DNA of 64,000 nt from Scalesia atractyloides (taxonomy: Eukaryota > Streptophyta > Magnoliopsida > Asterales > Asteraceae): positions 51,159,137-51,223,136 of the forward strand of contig CAMTDV010000017.1 of NCBI GenBank assembly GCA_947069175.1, read 5' to 3'. A program made the translations under genes and the position numbers. The first letter of the stretch is position 1. The number at the start of each line of letters is the position of its first letter. Shown here in pieces: positions 1 to 9,792 of the stretch. Below the pieces are notes generated by a model. It was not told where the DNA came from and searched no databases. It was given only the letters and a program-made list of their open reading frames with translations.

Positions 1-1287
1 AAGGAAAAGCGTAATTTAGATGCAAGGTAAGTAAATCTTACACCCTTTTTGTAGGATATGTATTTATTTATAAGTTATAAATACAACAAAGGTTAAATTA
101 GAAATACGGTTCCGAAATGATACGGATCGGAACATATCAAAAGATGAAAAACCATGTTTAATGGTAAAAAGGGTCGAAATAGTAAATTGGTCATGTGATG
201 ATATATACAAAATGAGTTTTCGAATGGCTAATTTATAAGTAAGCCTAAACGAATAAAAAGAGACAACGGTGATTTAGTCACGTATAAATGGATAAAAGTC
301 GAAGTATAAAATGCCATCAAGTGGCCTAAGCCATGTTGAGTTAAACGCCTGAGAAACGGATTTAAGAGACATAACTAAATGGCAGAGTTGTAAAAATCAC
401 GATTAATCGGCGACTAGTTGCCGATTAATCGCTAGTCGGCCCTCTACTGATTAATGTTTCGTTAATCAGGCCATTAATCGCTAGTCGGCCCTAGTCGGTC
501 AGAAAAAATCACATATTCCGGTCAAAACCTGCCAGATTCCGGTCAAAACTTGTCCACTTAAAAAATTACGTATAAAAGTATGTGTATATATGTATAAAAC
601 TTAAAATTATACATAAAAAGTCCGATCCGAGTAATCACAATTAATCGCTAGTCCCCACCCCACCGGCCGACTAGCGCCTAGCGAGTTCTACAACTATGTT
701 AAATGGTAAGAAATCCGAAATGAGTTACTTAACGGAATGGTAATAAATACCATTTACATATAAGCGCAAAATGTTTGGTCGTTTAGACTAACGGGTCAAA
801 TGGTAATGTTGATACCATTTGACATATAACGACTAATAAGTGCTGGTCGAGTCTTATGCTCACAGGATAAAACGACTTGTGAATTAGCGATGCTATGAAT
901 TAGCAAATTATTGAGGCAAGGTATTAAAACGGGTCAAAATGTTGACCCGATCAAGGTACGCATAAATAAGATTATAGTTAAACGAACGATTTTGGTCAAA
1001 TATTTAGTGAAAGTCCTTCGTCGTAAAATGAGAGACTAAAATTGACAAAAACGCCCTTGAAGGGTAAATCGGGCAAACGACCCTTATGGGTGGTTTAGAA
1101 ACATATATTATGGTAATGTAAACCTTAGATAAGCATAAAAGTTATAGGCATAAGCTTTCTCGGGTCAAATGCCTAAAATGAGCATTTTTCCGTAAAATGA
1201 CTAACCGAAAGGTAATATTCGTGATAATTGGTTTTTATATCAAATCCGTCATAATAGTAGTTGTGGTGGAATACAAGTAGATATTTT
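1..1287 (+). other. Probable upstream part of the E1 5' LTR, no gene seen
   Basis: This stretch has no convincing coding frame. It is rich in 'gggtcaaa' and 'taccattt' phrases of the kind seen in LTR U3 regions, and it runs into sequence that does match the 3' LTR from about 1288. It does not align by eye with 5406-6170 of the 3' LTR. Either the two LTRs have suffered different deletions, or this is another element joined here. A possible small foldback element lies at 384-697. Confidence 0.4.
384..697. mobile_element. Possible MITE with repeated TTAATCGCTAGTCGG motifs
   Basis: The ends are an imperfect inverted repeat (agttgtaaaaatc at the left, gttctacaact at the right). Inside, the phrase ttaatcgctagtcggccc and its inverted forms occur at about 425-500 and 627-680. 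I see no clean target duplication, so the boundaries and class are uncertain. Confidence 0.4.
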
Positions 1288-2462
1288 AATGTGAAAATAT
1301 GATGCTATAAATGAATAAGCTTGGTTATGCTTAAAAGCGTTTAAATACCTTTAACGGGTCAAAATAAGCATATAAGCACCAACGGGTTAATGATGCATAA
1401 TAACCTGCGAATTGAACCTTGTGTGATAGGAAACATTTAAAATATGATGTCAAGGAGAATATAAGTAACAAACAAGTTGGTTTGATAAAAGTATGAACGG
1501 GTCAAAAGCTATGTCAAAAGAAGTTTAATAATTAATTTATGCCGCGGGCTTAAATTCTTGAAAATCGTTAATCCGGATGTTTGATTTTAACTCCATATGA
1601 TTAAGAATCAAATTACGAACGCATAGAAACAATAATCACGTAAACGGATAAGCAGATCAAAAGTTACGATAGCTTGAAGTCAAAGCTGCTGCAAAACAAC
1701 CTTTGTTGCAGCAGAAACAACCTTTCGGAAAATGTTGGTGCAAAACAACCTTTGCTACAACAGAAACAACCTTTCGGAAAATGCTGCTGTAAAATAACCT
1801 TTGCTACTACAGAAACAACCTTTCGGAAAATACTGCTGCAAAACAACCTTTGCTGCAGCAGAAACAACCTTTCGGAAAATGCTGCTGCAAAAACCTTTGC
1901 TTTAGCAGAAACAACCTTTCGGAAATGCTGCTGCTAAACAACCTTTGCTACAGCAGAAACAACCTTTTTGAAATGCTGCAGCAAAACAACCTTTATTGTA
2001 GTAAAAACAACCTTTCTATCGAGAATAGGTTTTTGCGCTACGCGACAACGAATGGAAATCATCATCGCGATATGTAACGTGTGTCGCGGCCCGTGAGAGG
2101 CAAGCCCCTCATCTGTCGCGCCCCGCGAGGGCATAAAAAGTTGGCCAAAATCTTTTACTTGAATGTTTTTGCATAAAGATTATGTTTAAATGACTTTTCA
2201 AGCCTCATAACTAATGTTATAGATGGTCTTGAACACAAGTGAATGTTACAAACCCTGGATGAAGATCAAGCGAAGTACACGAACCGAATACACCTCTAAA
2301 TGAAGCTTCCGCATTTGATCATATCTTGTTTATAAAAAAATGTGTAAACACTTATAACTTTAGTTTTTGAACGCTTTTATCAAAAAGTTTTGTCAAGTCG
2401 CATTATGATATAAATTGCTTATTTTTAATGATCTAATTATGTCAATCAGTACGGGTTTTACA
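1288..2462 (+). repeat. E1 5' LTR, right part
   Basis: It matches 6170-7371 closely, including the minisatellite, a GC-rich block (about 2030-2125) with cataaaaag just after it, and the terminal acgggttttaca. It ends at 2462, directly before the primer site. The homology with the other LTR fades at about 1288. Confidence 0.75.
1686..2012 (+). repeat. 49-bp minisatellite in E1 5' LTR, 7 copies
   Basis: Seven units of 47-50 bp, each holding 'aaaacaacctttg' and 'aaacaacctttcgg'. Most units carry tgcagcag followed about 20 nt later by ctgctgca, so each unit can fold into a small hairpin. Long open frames on both strands here are a by-product of the repeat period and are not genes. Confidence 0.9.
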
Positions 2463-2465
2463 AGT

Positions 2466-2478
2466 TGGTAATCAGAGC
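2466..2478 (+). promoter_or_regulatory. E1 primer-binding site (tRNA-iMet type)
   Basis: tggtaatcagagc lies 3 bp after the LTR end. It is the usual plant Ty3/Ty1 primer site tggtatcagagc with one extra base, which may reduce priming. Confidence 0.75.
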
Positions 2479-5367
2479 TCAAGGTTAAAGAGTGAAGTGC
2501 GTTCGGTTCAAGGCTTGATCGTAAATCTGCTAAGTACATGTATATTAATGGTTTAACATGATTAAAGTGTTTGTGAACAACACATAGGGTTATCATGTAA
2601 TATACATTACCTCAATTAAAGGATATAGTTAACGAAATTATGTGCGTTGACACGTATAGAGGAAAGCCTTGTATTATGATACGGGCGTTTATTGATGTTG
2701 ACATAACTAATCTTTGTAAACGTTTTAGTTGAAGGACACCCGCATATGAAGATATCGAGAGTTGAACAAATTGCAGATATGACGGAGGAACGGTCCGAAG
2801 TATGGCAAGCAGAGCATGCTCACTAAGGACCTAAATCGCGTTTCAATCGCGAATAAGAGTAATGGCAAGGATAGCCCGTTGGGGCAAGCATTACAAGTGC
2901 ACGTTTTAAATTATTGCACAAATAGTAATATGCAACAAATAAGTAGAGGCTGAATGTTGCATGTGTAGGATAAAAACTTGTGAAAACCTTAATAGGATAC
3001 CTATCCAAAATGATGTTTCCAAGAGCAATTAAGTAGAAATAAGTGTTATTCACGATTGTGAATAACAAGATATTAACAGAATTAGTTTATATAGAAACTT
3101 GGACGAAAGTAATCATCCAAGTAAATATTTCTCAATATAATACTATTGAGAAAATAAGCGATCACATTAACGAAGGTGATGGTATAACAGTTTGATAAAA
3201 GGAAAACATTATAGATGTTCAAGAATAAAACGGGTAAAACTAATGATTATTAAATAACAATTAGATAAATTTTTACCGATTAAAACCATGAATATGGAAA
3301 TTATTAGAGGAGTTATTTACATGGGGCGTGATGCAAAAATCAGAAAAAGTTCATGTGTGTCATGTGTTGATCGCTTACTCTGGCCAAGTAAGTAGTGAAC
3401 ACATGATACCATGAACTTCTTATAATGGACGCATTTACGTCCGATGTGGTAAGGATGGGGTGAATGAGACGAATTAGAAGATACCCAAAACTGATCATAT
3501 AAGTAAAATATTTGATAATAAATGCAAACGCAAACCGGGTAACAGAAGCGTAATACATTAGAATAACGAGCCTGAGGGAAGGGACAAGAATCAAAGTAAA
3601 TGAAAATACAAACCGACTAATGAGAATGCAAAGGCATAGGGGATAAAGTTTGACTGTCATAAGTGATGAAATTCACACGGACAAGTCAAACGGATTGAAT
3701 AAAGAATAAAGGACTTGGTTGAATAAAAGTGATGGAATTCGCTAAGACGTCCAAATAAATTAAAACGAAGTCTAAAGGCATACCAGAATGGTTGCTTTCA
3801 TGATGACTTCGGTAAAAATACCTGATAGATGGGTAGGATTTTGAGAATATGCGTAAGATAAGATACGAGAACGCGGATTAGAAAGTCAAAAGATTCGGAT
3901 TATGAGTTATGACAAAAAGATGATAAAATTTCGCAAACATAATTTTCATTATTACGTTCAACTATTTCGAGATTGAACGGGTTGAATAAAGAATAAGGTT
4001 TGACTGTCATAAGTGATGGATTTCACATGAACAAGTCAAACGGGTCAAATAAAATGTAATGCTTGGTAGTGTAAGCAAGCGCAAACCGAATAATGGGAGC
4101 GCGAAATATTAATGAACTTATATAATGGCCCTTGAAAAAAATATGCAAACTGAATAACCGGAGCGTTAAAACATTAAGATAAAGAAAACGGGTTGAAAAG
4201 AAATAGAGACGTGAACCGAATAACAGTAAGCGTGAGACACACCAACGTGTAAATGACGTAGGAAGTCATAAAGTTGGAAGAATAATTCGAAAGAAACTGA
4301 TTGTAGTCATAAACTATGGTCGAAGTTAATGAGTTTTAAAAGTGAAAATAAATGATTTTCCTTTCAAACATAAAGCAGATGCAATGACACCAATTACGTT
4401 AAAGAGATGACACGGATAAAAGGATGATCTACGGGATCACCATGACCTTCGGGTCATAAATGATGTATAGGTCTACGGGACTAAAATGACCTTCGGGACA
4501 AGAATCGAGAGGAATGAGCTTTAGAGGCCTCACCTTAAAAAGGTGAAAACTTAAAGAAAAACCTACAAGGCCAAAGGAAAGAACTTATAGGTTACTTAGA
4601 CAAAGCGAGGGAACCAGTTAAAAATCCCCGCGTAAAATGAAGACTGTAAAAGGATAAATGCTAAGTTGTCAAATTTCTTGACATAAATTAAAGATAAAAC
4701 GTTAAACTAAAATTCAATTTTAGTGGAAAACAACATTTTAACAAACATAAATAGTATGAGATGGATTGGGAAACGATTCATATTAAAAGAAATAGGTCTT
4801 GACAGACGATAAATTCGAAAGGAAAACTTCGAAAACAAAAAGATTGTTGTGAACTTAAACATAACATGAAGCATGACCCCATTTTAGCTCGAGCTACGGG
4901 ATTAGAGATCATAAACACTTGTAAACCTCGGGAAGGCATTGTGTGTATGCCTGAGCGATAAGGTATAAAGTAACCGGTGACTAATAAGTTTAACTATAAG
5001 ATTGGTCGAGGTCAAATTTAAATTTAAGACTTTTCCTTTTATGCGCTTATCATTATAAAATTCGCGTGGAAATGAGCATAGTGACAGATTTAAATAATCG
5101 AGTGGCCAAATGGCGACTCGATCAAGAAAATGATAAAGATAAAGAATATAAGATAAGGGTAATGACTCATGAGGCATTATACGTTAAAAGCGCACCTGAT
5201 ATAGCCTAAGTAAAGGCTTGACCAAAAAGACAAAATGTCAACCACGAAAAGAACAAGAAGAGAATCGGGCAATACCTCGAGATAACTGAATAATTAAAAG
5301 TATGAGCAATGCTCGAGTGAAAACGAAACTAAGTTCGTTTGGTCTAAACCAATGAACTACGTAAGAA
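2479..5367 (+). other. E1 internal region, no coding sequence recognised
   Basis: No protease, RT, RNase H, integrase or zinc-knuckle motif was found in any frame. The stretch contains diverged direct repeats: 'caagtcaaacgg' at about 3683 and 4032, and 'gcaaaccg-aataa-ggagcg' variants near 3529, 4082, 4145 and 4206. Open frames here are short and lack family motifs. Confidence 0.6.
4442..4457 (+). other. Small hairpin with TTCG loop
   Basis: ATGACC-TTCG-GGTCAT is a perfect 6-bp stem closed by a TTCG tetraloop. A related, less perfect copy follows at about 4488 (atgaccttcgggac). Confidence 0.5.
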
Positions 5368-5405
5368 AGGTTTCGGGGATGAAACCTCTTTAAGAGGGAT
5401 AGACT
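5368..5405 (+). promoter_or_regulatory. E1 polypurine tract with upstream hairpin
   Basis: AGGTTTC-GGGGAT-GAAACCT (5368-5387) forms a 7-bp stem. It is followed by the purine-rich taagagggatagact directly before the LTR. The polypurine tract primes plus-strand DNA synthesis. Confidence 0.75.
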
Positions 5406-7371
5406 TGTAACACCCCAAAAACGGGTTTGATAATCAAACCACGTTAATATTAAAAGGCGAGTTAAGTACCGTTAGTGGTAAAAGTTAACCCATAAACAAA
5501 ATAACTAGGAACTAATTAACCTAGTTAGTTACATGTAAATAAGTAATAAAAACATGGAGTTGTAGTCTTATATAAACAAAGCTAAACTTGAGGGACCTAA
5601 GTTGTCAAAAAGGATGCTTGTAAACTTATACACAACACACACATAGTGTGTTTGCAGGTCGATCATCAGGGGAAACAAAACAAGGCAAACCCTTGTTCAT
5701 CAAATCCATCAAATTGGAGGGCCAATCGAACCCAGAATCGATGAATGAACGCAATTTATTGATCACCTAGATTAGGGGATCATAAGGTATGTTGAAATTT
5801 GATGTTTAATGAAGTTGTGAATTAGATGAACATCACAAAATGCGATTTATGTATGAATCGTAGAGGCTATGGCCGAATTAGTGATGTATACTTGGAACAA
5901 AACCCTAAGTGAAAATTCTACATAGGTTGCTATGATTTGGATGTTTGGATGATTTATCTCACTTAGTTAAGTGGGTTTTAATATTATGATGAAATTGATG
6001 ATATAAACATGATTACAATCCTCATGCATGATGGTAATAAGAAAGTACTTGAATAATCTATGAATTCGGGTATATGTTCATACTTGCCATTAAATGGGTT
6101 TTTGTATGATATAAAGAAATTGATGTTAAAATCATGTTATAGATGCTTGAAATCATATTACCTATTAGTTAGTATGTAAAATTTGATGCTAGAAATGAAT
6201 AAGCTTGGTTATGCTTAAAAGCGCTTAAATACCCTTAACGGGTCAAAATAAGCATATAAGCACCAACGGGTTAATGATGCATATAACCTGCGAATTGAAC
6301 CTTGTGTGATAGGAAACATTTAAAATATGATGTCTATGAGAATATAAGTGTAACAAACAAGTTGGTTTGATAAAAGAATGAACGGGTCAAAAGCTATGTC
6401 AAAAGAAGTTTAATAACTAATTTTTGCCGCAGGCTTAAATTCTAGAAAATTGTTAATCCGGATGTCGGATTTTAACTCCATGTGATTGAGAATCAAATTA
6501 CGAACGCATAGAAACAATAATCACGTAAACGGATAAGTAGATCAAAAGTTACGATAGCTTGAAGTTAAAAGCTGCAACAAAACAACCTTTGTTGCAGCAG
6601 AAACAACCTTTCAGAAAATGTTGGTACAAAACAACGTTTGCTACATCAGAAACAACCTTTCGGAAAATGCTGCTGCAAAACAACCTTTGCTTCAGCAGAT
6701 ACAACCTTTCGGAAAATGTTGCTACAAAACAACCTTTGCTGCAGCAGAAACAACCTTTCGGAAAATGTTGCTGCAAAACGACCTTTGCTGCAGCAGAAAC
6801 AACCTTTCGGAAATGCTGCTGCAAAACAACCTTTGCTGCAGCAGAAACAACCTTTTGGAAATGCTACAGAAAAACAACCTTTATTGTAGTAAAAACAACC
6901 TTTCTGTCGAGAATAGGTTTTCGCGCTATGCGACAACGAATGGAAATCATCATCGCGATACGTGACGTGTGTCGCGGCCTGTGAGAGGCAAGCCTCTCAT
7001 CTATCGCGCCCCACGAGGGCATAAAAAGTTGGCCAAAATCTTTTACTTGAATGTTTTTGCATAAAGATTATGTTTAAATGACTAAGCCTCATAACTAATG
7101 TTATAGATGGTCTTGAACACAGGTGAATGTTACGGAACTTCTGATGTAGATCAAGCGAAGTACACGAACCGAATACACGTCTAAATGAAGCTTCCGCATT
7201 TGGTCATGTCTTGTTATAAAAATGAAATGTGTAAACACTTATAACTTAGTTTTTGAATGTTTTAAAACATGTATGAACACTTTTATCAAAAAAAATTTTT
7301 TAAGTCGCATTATTATATAAATTGCGTATTTTCAATGATATAATTACGTGTCAGTCGGTACGGGTCTTACA
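5406..7371 (+). repeat. E1 3' LTR (1966 bp)
   Basis: It starts TGTAACACCCC after the polypurine tract and ends TTACA. The right 1.2 kb matches 1288-2462. It carries its own seven-copy 49-bp array at 6571-6903. Confidence 0.85.
6571..6903 (+). repeat. 49-bp minisatellite in E1 3' LTR, 7 copies
   Basis: Same repeat family and same copy number as in the left LTR, with independent point changes. Open frames on both strands in this block are repeat artefacts. Confidence 0.9.
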
Positions 7372-7593
7372 ATTCCTTATGTACTTTAATGCGTATGTAC
7401 AAATTGATGACCAAGTTGACGATTATGTGCTTTTATGATCAAATCGATTAAAATGCTTATTATCTAAATCCTTGTAGAATCTTTCATATTTTAAATGTGT
7501 TAGATTCTTAGAAGGATATCCAAGGTACTATCTTAAAACCTTATTGGGCTTTTCTATGAAAATAGTTAGAACCTTGGATTCCAAAGTACCATT

Positions 7594-8185
7594 CTAGTTA
7601 AAGAGGCCTTTCAGGGTCTAGTTAAAGAGGTCATGTGTTGACCTAGTTAAAGAGATCATTCGTTGATCTAGTTAAAGAGGCCTTTCAGGGTCTAGTCAAA
7701 GAGGCCTTTCAGAGTCTAGTTAAAGAGGCCATGTGTTGACCTAGTTAAAGAGATCATTCATTGATCTAGTTAAAGAGGCCTTTTAGGGTCTAGTTAAAGA
7801 GGTCTTTCAGGTTCTAGTAAAGAGGTCATGTGTTGAACTAGTTAAAGAGATCATTCGTTGATCTAGTTAAAGAGGCTTTTCAGGGTCTAGTTAAAGAGGT
7901 CATGTGTTGACCTAGTTAAAGAGATCATTCGTTGATCAAGTTAAAGAGGCCTCTCAGGGTCTAGTTAAAGAGGCCTTTCATGGTCTAGTTAAAGAGGTCA
8001 TGTGTTGACCTAGTTAAAGAGATTGTTTGTCAATCTAGTTAAAGAGACATGTGTTGATCTAGTTAAAGAGATTGCTCTTCAATCTAGTTAAAGAGATCAT
8101 GTGATGATCTAGTTAAAGAGACTCTTTGGTGGTCTATTTAAAGAGATAATTTGTTGATCTAGTTAAAGAGACCCTTTTGTGGTCC
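7594..8185 (+). repeat. 24-25-bp minisatellite, about 24 copies
   Basis: Units read ctagttaaagag plus a 12-13-nt variable part. The variable parts are short stem-loops whose arms change together: GGTCA/TGACC, GATCA/TGATC and GATTG/CAATC. It is not a CRISPR array, because there are no unique spacers of constant length. Confidence 0.9.
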
Positions 8186-8365
8186 AGACAAGTCATCACA
8201 TGTTTACTCGTTTGATTTTCCCCTACACATCGCAAAATGAACTATGCAGACTATTCAACGAATTGAGTAATTATGGATGCATACATAATTATAAAATCCC
8301 TTACATGGAAAACCATAGCAATTTTATGTGTAAGAACCATAGTGATAAGAATAACGAAAAGGGAA

Positions 8366-8433
8366 CAATGTAATAAGGGCATGGTGGATACGCCGCTGGT
8401 ACTTTCTATATATAAGTGTTTCTTATTACATTG
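8366..8433 (+). other. Conserved LTR stem-loop, copy 1 (E2)
   Basis: CAATGTAATAAG (8366-8377) pairs perfectly with CTTATTACATTG (8422-8433), 12 bp. The loop holds a block conserved in all copies (complement: gtaccagcggcgtatccacc). Confidence 0.7.
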
Positions 8434-8754
8434 CAAGCGTGGCGTTATTTAAGTTACTAGAAGTTCTGGACCTTAACCAATGTTATTTTAATCTTTCACT
8501 TCCGATTCCAACTTCTAACACACACAAATTTCCTATAATAATCTTCATAGGAAACATTCTTCTGTACGTTGTTGAAACCCCAAAGTTCACACCGCCGTTT
8601 GTATTCTTCTACTACAAGAATGCCACTTTAACATCTATAGGGATCTCTTATTAGGCTCGGTAAAATCAAAGATGTCATACACCTACCTATTGGACTAAAG
8701 TTTAGAATTTCGAATCTGAACTCATTCCTATATACAATTGACGAGTACAATTAA
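8434..8754 (+). other. Unassigned part of E2
   Basis: It lies between the LTR-like piece and the chromodomain remnant. It has an open frame of 71 codons with no family motif. Probably diverged LTR or internal sequence. Confidence 0.35.
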
Positions 8755-8859
8755 CAAGTTCGCTGGAATCCAAACGCGGCCCAGAGTTTTACTCAGGGAA
8801 CGGAGGATCATTAGAAAGAGATACACTCACATCTGTTTTCATAAGTTTCCTCTAAATTT
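8755..8859 (+). pseudogene. E2 chromodomain remnant (end of integrase polyprotein)
   Basis: One frame reads VRWNPNAAQSFTQGTEDH, then a stop, then KEIHSHLFS. This lines up with the chromodomain tail of E8 (VRWESKRGPEFTWEQED and KYPHLFS). Chromodomains of this kind sit at the C-terminus of Tekay integrases and are thought to steer insertion toward heterochromatin. Key aromatic positions are partly lost: W of the TWE motif is replaced, and there is an in-frame stop. The rest of the integrase is absent upstream. It stands directly before the hairpin and polypurine tract, as in E4 and E8. Confidence 0.6.
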
Positions 8860-8895
8860 AAATTTCGGGACGAAATTTCCTAAAGTAGGGGAGAA
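8860..8895 (+). promoter_or_regulatory. E2 polypurine tract with upstream hairpin
   Basis: AAATTTCG-GGA-CGAAATTT (8860-8878) is an 8-bp stem with a 3-nt loop, followed by taaagtaggggagaa and then the LTR start TGTGACA. Confidence 0.85.
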
Positions 8896-9581
8896 TGTGA
8901 CATTTGTGCCTTTACAACCATCATACAAATCCGAACAATTTTGAATCTAACGAAACCTTGCATTTCATTCCCGGAAGTTGTATAATTACATGTGATATTC
9001 ACACATTTAAGTTCATGTACAATTTCAACTCCTCAAAGCTTTTCTAGAAATTTTATGTAAACTTTTACACAAACGTAATCAGTTTAACGAGTCAAACACT
9101 CCAAAGTAATGAAATAAGCTAAATATACCCTAAATATCCTTTACATAACTTAGAAGTAAGTTTTGAAGGGTTCGGTATGGCAAAAACACACTTATGCAAC
9201 ATCAGGGGCTATTTTGCAAAATCTGCGAAAGTACGCCGATTCGCGTATTTCGCAATACGGAACATGTACGCACATTCCAAAATTTTTGTAATCATTAAAA
9301 TCTTGTATTTTAGTGATGAGAATACTAAAATGTCATTCATTACTCAATTACGGTCGTTTTCGCATTAATTAACGCGTCCGTCGTAATTAAGCGAAAAACG
9401 CAACCGTACAACCGAACGAACTGACATCCATGAAATTCTTGGACATATATCAAGTTCCCTATGCTTTGTTATCCTTGTAAAGCCTGAAAATGAGGTTAAC
9501 TAGTGTTAGAATTGCCAAAATGCGACAAAACAAGTTCAGGGGCCATTCCTGCCATTTTTCAAAATTGCTGCCCAGGTCATA

Positions 9582-9620
9582 GGCTTACGGACCGTAAGCC
9601 CACACACCATACGGTCCGTA
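9582..9620 (+). promoter_or_regulatory. Tandem palindromes upstream of the LTR promoter (E2)
   Basis: GGCTTACGGACCGTAAGCC (9582-9600) has perfect 9-bp arms around one base. TACGG-T-CCGTA follows at 9610-9620. They lie about 165-200 bp before the TATA box, and counterparts occur in the other two LTRs of this family. Confidence 0.7.
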
Positions 9621-9784
9621 AGGACCTCCCAGCCAACAGATTCTTGGCAGCCACCTGTTTTCTTCCTTGGAGCCCAAGCACACGAACTTTCCTGGTTTTA
9701 ACCTGCAAGTGACAGTGTTAGCACTATCTCTTGATCTTTGACACCTCACAAACACTTGTCATGATCCTAAAGCCTCAAGAGAAC

Positions 9785-9792
9785 TATAAATA
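9785..9792 (+). promoter_or_regulatory. LTR TATA box (E2)
   Basis: tataaata, about 890 bp into the LTR. It is placed as in the related LTRs at 56231-56238 and 61488-61495 (complement). Confidence 0.65.

Larger units (their letters stand above)
1..7371 (+). mobile_element. E1: non-coding Ty3-like LTR retrotransposon (left end outside window)
   Basis: The right ends of two long direct repeats (1288-2462 and 6170-7371) are clearly alike. The left repeat is followed by a primer-binding site, and the right one is preceded by a polypurine tract and starts TGTAACACCCC, ending TTACA. The internal part (2463-5405, about 2.9 kb) has no gag or pol reading frame that I can recognise on either strand. 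This fits a large retrotransposon derivative that would need proteins from a relative. The hairpin and tract before the 3' LTR resemble those of the Tekay element E4, so E1 may be a deletion derivative of that lineage (inference). E1 ends inside an LTR fragment of the E2 family, which implies it inserted there; the 5 bp after it are attcc (7372-7376), but the left duplication is not in view. Confidence 0.75.

Noticed and set aside
1664..2134. Overlapping open frames on both strands in the E1 LTR arrays (also 6549-6984)
   Set aside because: They follow the 47-50-bp repeat and stay open in several frames at once, with no family motif; artefacts of the minisatellite.
7594..8185. CRISPR-like regular array
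   Set aside because: The unit is 24-25 bp with variant hairpins, no unique spacers of constant size and no cas genes; the context is plant retrotransposon.
8366..8433. Hammerhead or twister ribozyme in the LTR stem-loop
   Set aside because: The conserved cores of these ribozymes are not present in the loop block.
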